Assembly: GCF_001625085.1 (NCBI RefSeq)
Contig: NZ_BDAW01000006.1
Coordinates: 62,001 to 126,000, forward strand
Source of the DNA: Nocardia acidivorans NBRC 108247
GTDB taxonomy: Bacteria > Actinomycetota > Actinomycetes > Mycobacteriales > Mycobacteriaceae
DNA length: 64,000 nt
Direction of reading: 5' to 3'
Shown here: piece after piece, positions 1 through 9,704 of the stretch
Numbering within the stretch: the stretch's first letter is position 1
How the letters are laid out: each line of letters opens with the position of its first letter
Notes under the pieces: model-generated
Told to the model about the DNA's origin: nothing
Databases searched by the model: none
What the model saw: only the letters and a program-made list of their open reading frames with translations
Position numbers and translations under genes: made by a program

Positions 1-430
1 GATGCAGCGGAACCAGCAGCAGCGCACTGCGTTCCGGCCCGGCCAGCGCGATATTCTTCGGAATCATCTCGCCCAGCAGGATGTGCAGCACCACCACGAT
101 GGCCAAGGCAACCGCGAACGAGATCGGGTGCAGCAGTGACTCCGGCATGCCGATCAGGTCGAAGACGCCCGAAAGCAGATGCGCCACAGCGGGTTCGCCG
201 ACCCGGCCCAGCAGGATCGAGCAGATGGTGATGCCCAGCTGCGCCGCCGCCAGCATCATCGACAGGTTCTGTCCCGCCTCGATTACCGTATTGGCGCTGC
301 GCTTGCCCTGTGCGGCAAGCGCTTCGAGCCGATCGCGGCGCGCGGAGATCAGCGCGAACTCCGCGCCGACGAAGAACGCGTTGCCCAGCAGCAGGCCCAG
401 GGCCAGCAGTACCGCGGTCCAGTCACCCAT
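1..430 (-). CDS. CNNM/HlyC family membrane protein (partial, cut by window start)
   Basis: The first 143 residues of a DUF21 (CNNM) transmembrane protein are visible; the rest lies beyond the left edge. The start is the ATG complementary to 428-430. The first helix is followed by the family signature FFVGAEFALISARRDRLE, and further on LGEMIPKNIAL matches the conserved G-E-(M/L)-(I/V)-PKN motif. It overlaps the 3' end of the upstream paralogue by 8 bases, so the two are translationally coupled. The family is linked to divalent cation (Mg/Co) homeostasis; which ion is moved here cannot be told. The pair corresponds in order and orientation to M. tuberculosis Rv1841c-Rv1842c. Confidence 0.88.
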   Translation of the reverse strand, partial: MGDWTAVLLALGLLLGNAFFVGAEFALISARRDRLEALAAQGKRSANTVIEAGQNLSMMLAAAQLGITICSILLGRVGEPAVAHLLSGVFDLIGMPESLLHPISFAVALAIVVVLHILLGEMIPKNIALAGPERSALLLVPLH

Positions 431-1811
431 GGTCGCGCTCCCACTCCGCCAGGCTCTCGGCATCGACCGGACGCAACAGCACCCGGTCGATCCGGCGGCC
501 GTCCATTCGCTCCACCTTGGCGATCCAGCCGCCGCTGGTGTGCGGATCCATGGCGTGGTTGTTGCCGGGTTCGGGCAGTAGTACCTCATCATCGGCGACC
601 GGAATCCGGCCCAATTGGGTCAGCACCAGACCGCCGAGGGTTTCGTATTCACCCTCGGGCGCGTCGTAACCCGTTGTGCGCGAGACCTCGTCGATGCGCA
701 GCAGCCCGGAGCAGTCCCAGCCGTTGGCGGTGCGGCGCACATCGAGTTCCTCTTCGTCATGCTCATCGCGGACATCGCCGAGGATCTCCTCGATCAGGTC
801 CTCCATGGTGACGATGCCCGCGGTGCCGCCGTATTCGTCCACGACCAGGGCCACCTGCATACCGTCGGCGCGCACGCGTTCGAGCACCTCGTCACCGTCC
901 AGGCTCGCGGGCACTATGGGCACGGGCTGGCAGATGGATTTGAGCCGGATGGTGCGGCGCTGGGTCGAAGGATGCGTGAACGCCTGCTTCACGTGGACGA
1001 CGCCGAGCGTGTTGTCCAGATCCCCGTCGATCACCGGGAAGCGCGAATAGCCGGTGCGACTTGCCGTTTCGATGAGATCGGCGATGGTGCAGTCCTGATC
1101 CAGGGATTCGATCTTCACGCGCGGGGTCATCAACTCCTCCGCGCTGCGCTCACCGAATTGCAGTGAGCGATCCACCACCTGCGCGGTGCGCTGATCCAGC
1201 GCGCCGTGCAGGGCCGAGGTGCGCACCAGCGAACCCAGCTCCTGCGGCGAACGCGCCGAACGCAATTCCTCGGCCGGTTCGACCCCGAGCCGGCGCACGG
1301 CCCAGTTGGCCGTGCCATTGAGGAAATTGATCAACCAGCGGAACGCGGTCGAGAACCACATCATGGGTCCCGCGGTCCAGCGCGCGGTCACCAGCGGCGA
1401 GGCGATGGCGATGTTCTTCGGCACCAGCTCGCCGTAGATCATGGACAGCGAGGTGGCCAGGATGAGCGCCAGCGCCAGCGAAATGCCGTGCGAGGCACCC
1501 GAATCCAGGCCGAGGGCGTCGAAGGGGGGCTCCAGCAGCCGTGCCAATACCGGTTCGGCGATATAACCGGTGATCAGCGTGGTGATGGTGATGCCCAACT
1601 GGGCCCCGGAGAGCTGGAACGACAGCGTGCGATGCGCTGTGCGCACCTGCCGGGCGCGGCGATCGCCCTCGCGGGCGTGCGCCTCCACGGTGCTGCGTTC
1701 CAGGGCGGTGAGCGAGAATTCCGCGGCGACGAACAATGCCGTACCGGCGGTCAGTGCGATGAAACCGATCAGGCTGAGAACGGTGAGCAGGGCTGACACG
1801 GTCAGCACCAC
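423..1811 (-). CDS. CNNM/HlyC-CorC family protein, 462 aa, DUF21 plus CBS pair plus CorC domain
   Basis: Full-length membrane protein starting at a GTG. Order of parts: DUF21 transmembrane region at about residues 5-175 with GELVPKN (127-133), a CBS pair at about 228-345 ending in VDEYGGTAGIVTMEDLIEE, and a C-terminal CorC/HlyC domain at about 355-445. CBS pairs in this family bind adenine nucleotides; the family is implicated in Mg/Co efflux or stress-related ion homeostasis. It is the first gene of a two-gene unit, overlapping the next CNNM gene by 8 bases. The 254-base gap upstream separates it from guaB1 and must hold its promoter. Ortholog position matches Rv1842c. The ion specificity is unknown. 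Confidence 0.92.
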   Translation of the reverse strand: MVLTVSALLTVLSLIGFIALTAGTALFVAAEFSLTALERSTVEAHAREGDRRARQVRTAHRTLSFQLSGAQLGITITTLITGYIAEPVLARLLEPPFDALGLDSGASHGISLALALILATSLSMIYGELVPKNIAIASPLVTARWTAGPMMWFSTAFRWLINFLNGTANWAVRRLGVEPAEELRSARSPQELGSLVRTSALHGALDQRTAQVVDRSLQFGERSAEELMTPRVKIESLDQDCTIADLIETASRTGYSRFPVIDGDLDNTLGVVHVKQAFTHPSTQRRTIRLKSICQPVPIVPASLDGDEVLERVRADGMQVALVVDEYGGTAGIVTMEDLIEEILGDVRDEHDEEELDVRRTANGWDCSGLLRIDEVSRTTGYDAPEGEYETLGGLVLTQLGRIPVADDEVLLPEPGNNHAMDPHTSGGWIAKVERMDGRRIDRVLLRPVDAESLAEWERDHG

Positions 1812-1931
1812 CCGGCCGTCTGGGTGGCTGAGAGAGCGATGGCGCCGGGTTTGTCACCCGGCTCGGTAGAGGAGCCCTCCTGAACGGCGCCCTCGGACGC
1901 GGGTGACAACTGGTTCCTTTCGCATGGGGTA

Positions 1932-1954
1932 GACCGTGACGGGTCGTCACGGTC
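1932..1954. other. Perfect 9-bp inverted repeat in the CNNM leader
   Basis: GACCGTGAC (1932-1940), five-base loop, GTCACGGTC (1946-1954). It lies in the 254-base gap between guaB1 and the CNNM operon, 121 bases upstream of the CNNM start codon. It could be an operator or part of the transcribed leader; there is no T-run to call it an intrinsic terminator. Confidence 0.4.
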
Positions 1955-2018
1955 CGATAGTCGACATGGTACCGGCTGGTCGATCACACTTGCGTGTGAC
2001 CTGGCCGGACATGGCCAA

Positions 2019-2048
2019 CCCGGTGGGTTCCCGCGGGTTCCCACCGGG
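2019..2048 (-). terminator. Probable guaB1 terminator hairpin
   Basis: CCCGGTGGG (2019-2027) pairs with CCCACCGGG (2040-2048) around a 12-base, itself largely self-complementary loop. The hairpin lies 17 bases past the guaB1 stop codon. There is no U-tract, which is common in high-GC actinobacteria. Confidence 0.5.
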
Positions 2049-2065
2049 CGTGATGTCGTACGGGT

Positions 2066-3574
<1,509 letters not shown>

Positions 3575-3731
3575 CTACCTGGTGTCACGCATGCAGCCAG
3601 CCAGTGTAGTCGGCGACGGCGCACACCGTGGAAACCGGGTTGCCGCCCCGCCGACCGTGCCTTGGGTTCGCCACCCTCTCTGCCACCGAGATCACCGCCG
3701 GTTGGGCGCAGGGCCTGGCGCCCTCGACGCC

Positions 3732-3956
3732 GTGCACCACCGGGCGGGCAACCACCTCATCGACATCACCGGCGACACCGGCCGCGCGCACGCCGACGCC
3801 ATCGCCGTCCACCTGAAGAACGACGCCACCAACGGCACCACCCGCTGGTTCATCGGCAGCTACGTCCCGGGCTTCGAACGCACCGAGAAGGGCTGGCGCA
3901 TCAACCATTTCGAATACAAGCTCAAAGTCATCGACGGCAACGCCGACCTGACCTGA
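3732..3956 (+). pseudogene. Relic of a SnoaL/NTF2-like (nuclear transport factor 2 fold) protein, C-terminal half only
   Basis: From about 3735 the frame reads HHRAGNHLIDITGDTGRAHA and later TRWFIGSYVPGFERTEKGW and HFEYKLKVIDGNADL, the C-terminal half of the NTF2-like/SnoaL_4 fold. The N-terminal half is not recognisable: upstream codons give arginine-rich nonsense with no plausible start or RBS. Residues are well conserved in the surviving half, so the truncation is probably recent. The stop at 3954-3956 lies inside a short run of repeated CCTGA. It is not a functional enzyme as it stands. Confidence 0.65.
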
Positions 3957-4114
3957 CCTGACCCGGACGATTCGTGTTGATTCGGTGAAAGTTGTGAGCT
4001 GACGCCGATATTCGCTCGGACCGCCGGAATTCTCGGGGCAGCCTGTGCGCATGGGAGAGGGAGCACACATACGGGGGTCGTGCCCGAATCAACGGGCTCC
4101 TCGCGAGTCACGCT

Positions 4115-4246
4115 GTGACAGCGTGGAATTCGCTCGTCCTGCTCGTCGGAGCGCTGCTGACCCCGCTGGCCTGGCATATCGGAGCCAACCAGTCCTACGA
4201 CCGCTACCGATACCCGCATCATCACCACTGTTGCGCGGGTGGGTGA
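4115..4246 (+). CDS. Possible 43-aa protein, hydrophobic N-terminus and His-rich tail
   Basis: A short frame from GTG 4115 to TGA 4244-4246 encodes MTAWNSLVLLVGALLTPLAW followed by a polar segment ending PHHHHCCAGG. One membrane segment (about residues 5-22) and a His/Cys tail are visible. There is no clear Shine-Dalgarno and no recognised homologue. It lies 40 bases before the next small membrane ORF, on the same strand. It may be a small metal-binding membrane peptide or chance. Confidence 0.25.
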   Translation: MTAWNSLVLLVGALLTPLAWHIGANQSYDRYRYPHHHHCCAGG

Positions 4247-4286
4247 TTCGGTGGGGTAAATCGCGGTTTGTGGGTATCCCGTAGGT

Positions 4287-4484
4287 ATGTTCGCAATCGC
4301 TGCCGCCGTGCTGTTCGCCATCGCACTGCTACTGCAACTCGTCAATCAGGCAACCACATTCGGGGCCGAGGTGTGCCTCACCATCGGATTGCTCGCTCTC
4401 GCTTTGCAACTCGCGGGATTCAGTGAGCGGATTCCGGCGCGCGGTGGGTGGCGGTCCCGGTCGGGCTGGGGCCGCCGCCGTTGA
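4287..4484 (+). CDS. Small membrane protein, 65 aa
   Basis: The product has two hydrophobic stretches (about residues 2-20 and 28-46) and a basic tail (RGGWRSRSGWGRRR). Small one- or two-helix proteins with this composition are common orphan genes in Nocardia and Rhodococcus. A TATA-like and RBS signal is weak. No function can be assigned. It lies between the SnoaL relic and the helicase, in a stretch otherwise without full-length genes (3503-4723). Confidence 0.45.
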   Translation: MFAIAAAVLFAIALLLQLVNQATTFGAEVCLTIGLLALALQLAGFSERIPARGGWRSRSGWGRRR

Positions 4485-4501
4485 TCAGCGTGGGTCGCTG
4501 A

Positions 4502-4676
4502 TCAGAGGGAACCGCTCTCGATATCGCGTTCGAGTGCCGCCTGGTAGGCGCGTTGCACTCGACGGTGTGCGCGTTATCGGATTCGATACCGCCGATGGCG
4601 GTATCCGCCTGCGCCACAGGCAATCCCACCGTCGTGCAGGTGGCGAGGACCAGGGCGCACCCATGATGAACTTCAC
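4502..4676 (-). pseudogene. Small exported protein gene broken by two frameshifts
   Basis: Three minus-strand frames together make one sensible secreted protein. MKFIMGA starts at 4676. Then, one base lost, comes ALVLATCTTVGLPVAQADTA, a signal peptide ending in an AQA-D cleavage site, followed by GIESDNAHTVECNA. Then, one base lost again, comes YQAALERDIESGSL and a stop at 4502-4504. Neither full frame alone gives a plausible protein. The reconstruction is by eye; without a homologue it remains a hypothesis. Base-calling errors at GC runs are the alternative to real decay. Confidence 0.4.
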
Positions 4677-4723
4677 GCGGCGGACGCTGCCGGGAAGCGG
4701 GTTCCCCGGCAGGTCGGTCGCGG

Positions 4724-6160
4724 TCAGCCCTTGCGGGTGGGTTTGGGTTTACGTTTCTTACTGTGCTGGCGACCGCCGGTGCGGGGATCGATGCGGTGGC
4801 GCGGGCGTTCGGGGGCCGGATCCGGTGTGGCGGCAGCGGCTTTGGCATTGGCGGCGACCGTCGACGGATCGGGCACGGGGCGGCCGAAGGGGCGGCGGGC
4901 CCCGGTGATCTCGGCCAGGCGGCGGTCCCCGGGGCGGACCTCGAGATCGGTGACCGCGACGCCGGCGCGGCGCGCCAGATCGGCCGCCTCCTGACGGTCG
5001 TCGGGGGTGACGACCGTGACGACGGTGCCGGAGGCGCCCGCACGGGCGGTGCGGCCGGTGCGGTGCAGATAGTCCTTGGGGTCGGCCGGGGGATCGACGT
5101 GCACGACGAGCGAGACATCGTCGACGTGGATGCCGCGCGCGGCGATATCGGTGGCCACCAGCACCGGCCAGGTGCCGTCGGCGAAAGCGGCCAGCGTGCG
5201 GGTGCGCTGATTCTGCCCTTGACCACCGTGCAGCGCGGCGGCGGAGATGCCGGCCTCGCGGAGTTTGCGGGCCAACTTGTCCGCACCGTGCTGGGTGCGC
5301 ACGAACAGCAGGGTGCGACCCTTGCGCGCGGCGATCTCGGTGACCACCGGGCGCTTTTCGATACGCCGCACATGCAGGGCGTAGTGCGCGATATCGGGCA
5401 GGCCGCCATCATCGGTGGTCTCGGGCTCGGCGGAATCCCGGCCGCCCGCATCGGGATTCGCGCCCGGCGCCTCGGTCACCGCATGGGCGGTGGGGGAGTG
5501 CAGGTAGCGCTGGACCAGATTGTCGATGGCCTCGTCCAGGGTCGCCGAGAACAGCAACTTCTGGGCATTGTCGGGGACGCGATTGAGCACGGCCGTCAAC
5601 TGCGGCAGGAAGCCGAGATCGGCCATATGGTCGGCCTCGTCGACGGTGATGACCTGCACATCCGACAGATCGACGGCACGACGGCCGATCAGGTCCGTCA
5701 GCCGGCCGGGCGTGGCGATGAGCAGATCCACACCGCGCCCGAGCTTCTCGTCCTGCGCCTTGATGGCGAGACCGCCCACGGCCGAGGCCAGCCGCAGCCC
5801 CACCGAGAGTGAGGGCTCATCCAGCGCGGTCTCGACCTGCAGCGCCAATTCCCGTGTCGGCACCAGAATCAACCCGCGCGGTCGCCGCGGCGCGGTCGGC
5901 GCACCCGAGAGCCGCACCAGCATGGGCAGTCCGAAGGCCAGGGTCTTGCCCGAACCCGTTGCGGCCCGGCCCAATACGTCGTGACCGGCGAGGATATCCG
6001 GAATCACCGCGGCCTGAATCGGGAACGGGGTGTCGATCCCATTGCGCCGCAATGCCTGCACCAGCATCGGTGGCAGCCCGAGATCGGCGAATCGGCGCGC
6101 ACCCGCGGCCGAGGACGCGAAGCGCGGGGTTTCGGGTGTGGTGTCGAGGGGCTCAGGCAC
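4724..6160 (-). CDS. DEAD-box RNA helicase (RhlE-like), 478 aa
   Basis: ATP-dependent RNA helicase with all core motifs: Q-motif region near residue 45, Walker A ATGSGKT (67-73), PTREL (101-105), TPGR (150-153), DEAD (174-177), SAT (205-207), ARGIHVDD (341-348) and HRTGR (366-370). The C-terminal tail is basic (RPRHRIDPRTGGRQHSKKRK), suited to RNA binding. A low-complexity acidic loop (about 230-255) sits between the two RecA lobes. Likely role is ribosome assembly or RNA turnover, as in the family. Its start overlaps the M56 gene by 8 bases, so it is cotranscribed with blaI-M56. It occupies the place gnd1 holds in M. tuberculosis. Confidence 0.93.
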   Translation of the reverse strand: MPEPLDTTPETPRFASSAAGARRFADLGLPPMLVQALRRNGIDTPFPIQAAVIPDILAGHDVLGRAATGSGKTLAFGLPMLVRLSGAPTAPRRPRGLILVPTRELALQVETALDEPSLSVGLRLASAVGGLAIKAQDEKLGRGVDLLIATPGRLTDLIGRRAVDLSDVQVITVDEADHMADLGFLPQLTAVLNRVPDNAQKLLFSATLDEAIDNLVQRYLHSPTAHAVTEAPGANPDAGGRDSAEPETTDDGGLPDIAHYALHVRRIEKRPVVTEIAARKGRTLLFVRTQHGADKLARKLREAGISAAALHGGQGQNQRTRTLAAFADGTWPVLVATDIAARGIHVDDVSLVVHVDPPADPKDYLHRTGRTARAGASGTVVTVVTPDDRQEAADLARRAGVAVTDLEVRPGDRRLAEITGARRPFGRPVPDPSTVAANAKAAAATPDPAPERPRHRIDPRTGGRQHSKKRKPKPTRKG

Positions 6161-7094
6161 GGCTGAGCAATCGGCTCAGTTCCTGCAACCACGGAATGGC
6201 GACCGCGAGGGTCGGCACCACGAGGATGGCCGCGGCCGCGAGATAGGCCGCCGACGCGATCCGCAGATCACCGATCGGCCCGGCCAGCCGTTGAATACGA
6301 ATCAAGGTCGTCGGCCCGCCCACCGCCATCGCACCCTGCGGCGCGGGCGAATTGGAACAGGCGACCAGTGCCCGCGCCAGCGGTGTCGGCCCGGTGACCT
6401 TCACCGCCGAATCGTCGGCCAGCAATTCGATCAGCAATTTCACCGAATCCAGTGCGGATTTCGAGCGCACCACCCGTGGAAACGCCTCGTGCGCGGCGGT
6501 GAACGCCTCCAGCACCAGGTCGTGGCGGGCGCGCAGATGCGAACGCTCATGGCTGACGATTGCGGTCAACTCCTCTTGGGAAAGATTGGTCACCGTGCCC
6601 TGACTGAGCACGACGCGGCGGCGCAGCCCGGGCAGACAGTAGGCGATGGGTTCGGTGGAGGCGAGCACCCGGATATCGGCGGATTTGCGCGCCACCCCGC
6701 CCTGATCGAGCAGATCGACCAGCATGCGGTGTTTGGCGCGCCGCCGGCGCGTGTGCACGCCGACCCGCACCACCGAGAAGATCAGCCGCGCGCCGACGAG
6801 CAGGGTGAGCGCGAAGACGGTGACCAGGGCCAGCCACAGCGGCAGTCCGAGGGCGTCGATCTCCTTGCTCGGGGTGGTGGTGGGCCGGCCGTCGGCTCCG
6901 GGCACCAGTAGTCGACTGGCGATGGCGAGTCCGGAGCCGAAGGCGCTCAGAATGGCGGCGAGGGCGATGGCCTGCCAGAGCACCAGCGCCGCGCGGGGAC
7001 TCCGATACGGCCAGGTGGCTCGGCTGAGCAACGCCGGGACCGGTCCCGCCAGCAACAAGGCGAGACCGGCGAATACCGGCGCTGTTACGTCCAT
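6153..7094 (-). CDS. M56 (BlaR1/MecR1-type) membrane metalloprotease, 313 aa
   Basis: Integral membrane zinc protease: helices at about residues 5-25, 35-62, 84-108 and near the C-terminus (285-303), with the zinc motif HERSH (182-186) in the context IVSHERSHLRARHD. No penicillin-binding sensor domain follows, as in actinobacterial BlaR-like proteins of about 310 residues. It is paired with the BlaI-type repressor 43 bases upstream, and the standard model is that the protease responds to a signal and leads to loss of BlaI repression. In M. tuberculosis the equivalent pair is Rv1845c-Rv1846c, where BlaI controls respiration and beta-lactamase genes. Confidence 0.9.
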   Translation of the reverse strand: MDVTAPVFAGLALLLAGPVPALLSRATWPYRSPRAALVLWQAIALAAILSAFGSGLAIASRLLVPGADGRPTTTPSKEIDALGLPLWLALVTVFALTLLVGARLIFSVVRVGVHTRRRRAKHRMLVDLLDQGGVARKSADIRVLASTEPIAYCLPGLRRRVVLSQGTVTNLSQEELTAIVSHERSHLRARHDLVLEAFTAAHEAFPRVVRSKSALDSVKLLIELLADDSAVKVTGPTPLARALVACSNSPAPQGAMAVGGPTTLIRIQRLAGPIGDLRIASAAYLAAAAILVVPTLAVAIPWLQELSRLLSRA

Positions 7095-7137
7095 TCCTCA
7101 GCTCACTGCGTTGTGGGGGCCTGGGCCGAGGCTGGGG

Positions 7138-7539
7138 CTACTTGGAGTCTTTCGGCTCCTTGCGTGCCGCCTCGGTGGCTTCGAGCTTAGCGAGTGCATC
7201 CCGCAAAGCGGCAGCCTCGTCGGCTCCGACCTGTTCCACGAAGTGCACGAGTGCTGCTCGGCGCGAGCCTACTTCGTCCGCCTGCTGTAGTGCGTCCACC
7301 ATGAGACTGGCGACGAGTTCGTCGCGAGTGTGCACGGGGGCGTACCGATGCGCGCGGTCATCACGCTGCTGGAGTACGAGATTCTTCTTCGCGAGACGCT
7401 GCAGAACGGTCATTACCGTGGTGTAGGCGAGCTCGCGGCGTTCGGCGAGGGCCTCATGGACCTGCCGTACCGTTTGGGGTTCATCGGCCGACCACAACTG
7501 GTCCATGACCGCTTTCTCGAGTTCACCAAGACCTGCCAT
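7138..7539 (-). CDS. blaI: BlaI/MecI/CopY family transcriptional repressor, 133 aa
   Basis: A compact winged-helix repressor: helix-turn-helix in VMDQLWSADEPQTVRQVHEA, then YTTVMTVLQRLAKKNLV, the recognition helix and wing typical of BlaI, and a C-terminal dimerisation helix with an acidic/basic tail. Length and order (blaI then M56 gene) match the BlaI-BlaR two-gene system. A BlaI-type operator at 7574-7590 lies 35 bases upstream of its start, so autoregulation is likely. Position matches Rv1846c. Confidence 0.93.
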   Translation of the reverse strand: MAGLGELEKAVMDQLWSADEPQTVRQVHEALAERRELAYTTVMTVLQRLAKKNLVLQQRDDRAHRYAPVHTRDELVASLMVDALQQADEVGSRRAALVHFVEQVGADEAAALRDALAKLEATEAARKEPKDSK

Positions 7540-7573
7540 CCCACAAGTTTACGGAGACAACGACAGGAATGCG

Positions 7574-7590
7574 TACTACAAGTTGTCGTA
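7574..7590. promoter_or_regulatory. BlaI operator upstream of blaI
   Basis: TACTACA (7574-7580), three bases, TGTCGTA (7584-7590): one mismatch from a perfect TACTACA-N3-TGTAGTA dyad, the type of site bound by mycobacterial BlaI. It overlaps the last codons of the ABC ATPase gene and lies 35 bases before the blaI start. Confidence 0.6.
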
Positions 7591-8472
7591 ACCCGCCGGT
7601 AGCTGTGTGGGATTGGTCATAGCGGGCGTGTCCTGCCCGGTCGCGCCGTGCACGTGCCGGGCGCCGATCGGCACGATCATGGGTCGCCCGGAGACCGGAT
7701 CCTCGAGCACCTCGGCACGCAGACCGAAGACCTCCAGCAGAAGCTCGGCTGTGATGATGTCGCCCGGTGTGCCCTGCGCCACGATCTTGCCCGCGCGCAT
7801 GACGACGAGTTGATCGCTGTAGCGAATGGCCAGATTCAGATCGTGCAACACCATGACCACGGTGCGGCCGAAGTCGGCGTGCAGGCGATCGACGAGATCG
7901 AGCACCTCGAGCGAATGCGCGAGATCGAGATAGGTCGTCGGCTCGTCCAGCAGCAGGATGTCGGTGCCCTGCGCCAGGGCCATGGAGATCCAGGCGCGCT
8001 GGCGCTGGCCGCCGGAGAGTTCGTCCAGGGCGCGGTCGGCCAGATCCGCGATCCCGGTCTGGGTGAGCGCGAGGGTCACCTCGGCCTCGTCGTCGGCGGA
8101 CCACTGGCGCAGCCAGGATTGATGCGGATGCCGCCCGCGCGCGACGAGATCGGCGACGGTCAGGCCCTCGGGGGCGAGGGGGGTCTGCGGCAGCATGCCG
8201 ATCATGCGGGCGATATCGCGGGTCTTGAGGGACGAAATGGCCTTGCCGTCCAAGACGATTCGGCCCTCGCGCGGCTTCAGTAACCGGCCCAGCGAACGCA
8301 GCAGCGTGGATTTGCCGCAGCCGTTCGGGCCGATGACGGTGGTGATCACACCGGGCCGGATATCGAGGGTCAGTCCGTCGACGATGACCCGATCGCCGTA
8401 ACCCAGCGTGACGTTTTCCGCGGCGAGAGTTGTTGTCTCGCCGATCTTCACATCATCCGTCGCAGCGGTCAC
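7576..8472 (-). CDS. Siderophore/iron ABC transporter ATP-binding protein (FecE/FepC type), 298 aa
   Basis: ABC ATPase with Walker A GPNGCGKST (48-56), Q-loop in LPQTP (94-98), signature LSGGQRQRA (152-160), Walker B LLLDEPTT (173-180) and H-loop VLHD. It drives import of ferric siderophores or vitamin B12-like cargo with the two FecCD permeases upstream. The GTG at 8470-8472 is taken as the start because it overlaps the permease stop by 4 bases and the signature N-terminus follows at once. A longer open frame upstream runs antisense through the permease and is ignored. The C-terminal tail (GATGQDTPAMTNPTQLP) is non-conserved. Iron control is inferred from the iron box before the operon. Confidence 0.93.
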   Translation of the reverse strand: MTAATDDVKIGETTTLAAENVTLGYGDRVIVDGLTLDIRPGVITTVIGPNGCGKSTLLRSLGRLLKPREGRIVLDGKAISSLKTRDIARMIGMLPQTPLAPEGLTVADLVARGRHPHQSWLRQWSADDEAEVTLALTQTGIADLADRALDELSGGQRQRAWISMALAQGTDILLLDEPTTYLDLAHSLEVLDLVDRLHADFGRTVVMVLHDLNLAIRYSDQLVVMRAGKIVAQGTPGDIITAELLLEVFGLRAEVLEDPVSGRPMIVPIGARHVHGATGQDTPAMTNPTQLPAGYDNL

Positions 8473-9704
8473 AGGGTCGCCTTCCGATTGGCGCGAACTA
8501 GCAGATACAGCATGAACGGTCCGCCGACCGCGGCGGTCACCACACCGACGGGCAGATCGACCGGTAGCAGTGTGCGGGCGACCAGGTCCGCGCCGACCAC
8601 GGCGATCGCGCCGATCAGGGCCGAGGCGATGATCGGTTCGCCGGGGGTGCGCAGCAGGCGGCGCGCGATCTGCGGTGCGGCCAGCCCCACGAATCCGACG
8701 GGTCCGGCCGCGGCGGTGGCGAGCGCGGCGGCGATCACGCCCGCGCCCAACAGGATCGCCTGCTGGGTTTGAATGCTGACGCCCAGCACGCGCGTGGTGT
8801 CGGTGCCGAAGCGCAGGGCGGCCAGGGTGCGGCTGGACGCCGCCGCGGCGAGCAGTGCCAGTCCGAGGCCGAGCGCGGCGGGGATCAGGGTCGAGAAGTC
8901 CGCGCGATCGAGGGAGCCGGTGAGCCACAGTTGCGCGTGCGCCGCGTCGGCGAGGGTGGCGCGGGTGAGCAGCCAACTGACCACCGACAGCAGCGCGGCA
9001 TTGACTCCGATGCCGATGAGTACCAGGCGAAATCCCATGACCCCGGTATCGCCGGTGCCGGTGCGCCCCCAGGCCAGCAGATAAATGCCGATCGCGGTGA
9101 GCAGCCCACCGGCCAGCGCGGCGAGCGGAACACCCATAGATGCCGCGATTCCGGTGGTCGCGCCGCTGGTTCCGGCCAGGACCAGTACCGCACCGCAGCT
9201 CGCTCCGGAGGTGATGCCGAGAATATCGGGGCTCGCGAGCGGATTGTGCAGGATGGATTGGGCGATCGCGCCCGCCAGGCCGAGCGCCGCACCGACCACG
9301 ACCGCGGTGAGCGCGCGCGGCAGCCGGGAGTCGAAGATCACGAATCGCTGTGCGCGAGTTCCGCCGCCGCCCAGCACATCCAGCACTCGGCCGAGGGGTA
9401 TGCGGAAGTCGCCGGTGGCGATGTCGAGGGCGAACAGGGTGAGCAGAACCGTGATGAGCGCGGCGACGGTGAGCAGCGCGCCGATCCGCAGCACCGCCGA
9501 GAAGCCGCCTACGCGTAGGGCGGGCCGTACCCGCCGCACGGTACGGGTAGGCGCGGCACCGCTCTTCGTCACCATGCCGGTTTCGGCCGCCGATTCGCGC
9601 TGCCCGGAAATGCTATTCGCGGTAGCGGCGAGATCAGCCGTCGTTTCCGTTTGCCCGGGAGCGGGTTCGGCGGGTGTGCCGTCGAGTTGCGTGGGAATGC
9701 TCAC
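8469..9704 (-). CDS. FecCD-family iron/siderophore permease, 411 aa
   Basis: Inner-membrane permease of the BtuC/FecCD family, about ten transmembrane helices from residue 80 on. Family landmarks include ITSGASCGAVLVLA and VGLAAPQIARRLL (the ATPase-contacting loop region). The first 75 residues are a polar, alanine/threonine-rich extension with no predicted fold, longer than usual for the family, so a later internal start is possible. It overlaps both neighbours by 4 bases, giving a tightly coupled permease-permease-ATPase operon. No substrate-binding lipoprotein is encoded nearby, so one must be supplied from elsewhere. Confidence 0.92.
   Translation of the reverse strand: MSIPTQLDGTPAEPAPGQTETTADLAATANSISGQRESAAETGMVTKSGAAPTRTVRRVRPALRVGGFSAVLRIGALLTVAALITVLLTLFALDIATGDFRIPLGRVLDVLGGGGTRAQRFVIFDSRLPRALTAVVVGAALGLAGAIAQSILHNPLASPDILGITSGASCGAVLVLAGTSGATTGIAASMGVPLAALAGGLLTAIGIYLLAWGRTGTGDTGVMGFRLVLIGIGVNAALLSVVSWLLTRATLADAAHAQLWLTGSLDRADFSTLIPAALGLGLALLAAAASSRTLAALRFGTDTTRVLGVSIQTQQAILLGAGVIAAALATAAAGPVGFVGLAAPQIARRLLRTPGEPIIASALIGAIAVVGADLVARTLLPVDLPVGVVTAAVGGPFMLYLLVRANRKATL

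Noticed and set aside
8473..8976. N-terminal extension of the ABC ATPase into the permease gene.
   Set aside because: It would be an out-of-frame reading of the permease coding sequence; the GTG at 8472 overlaps the permease stop and starts the domain.
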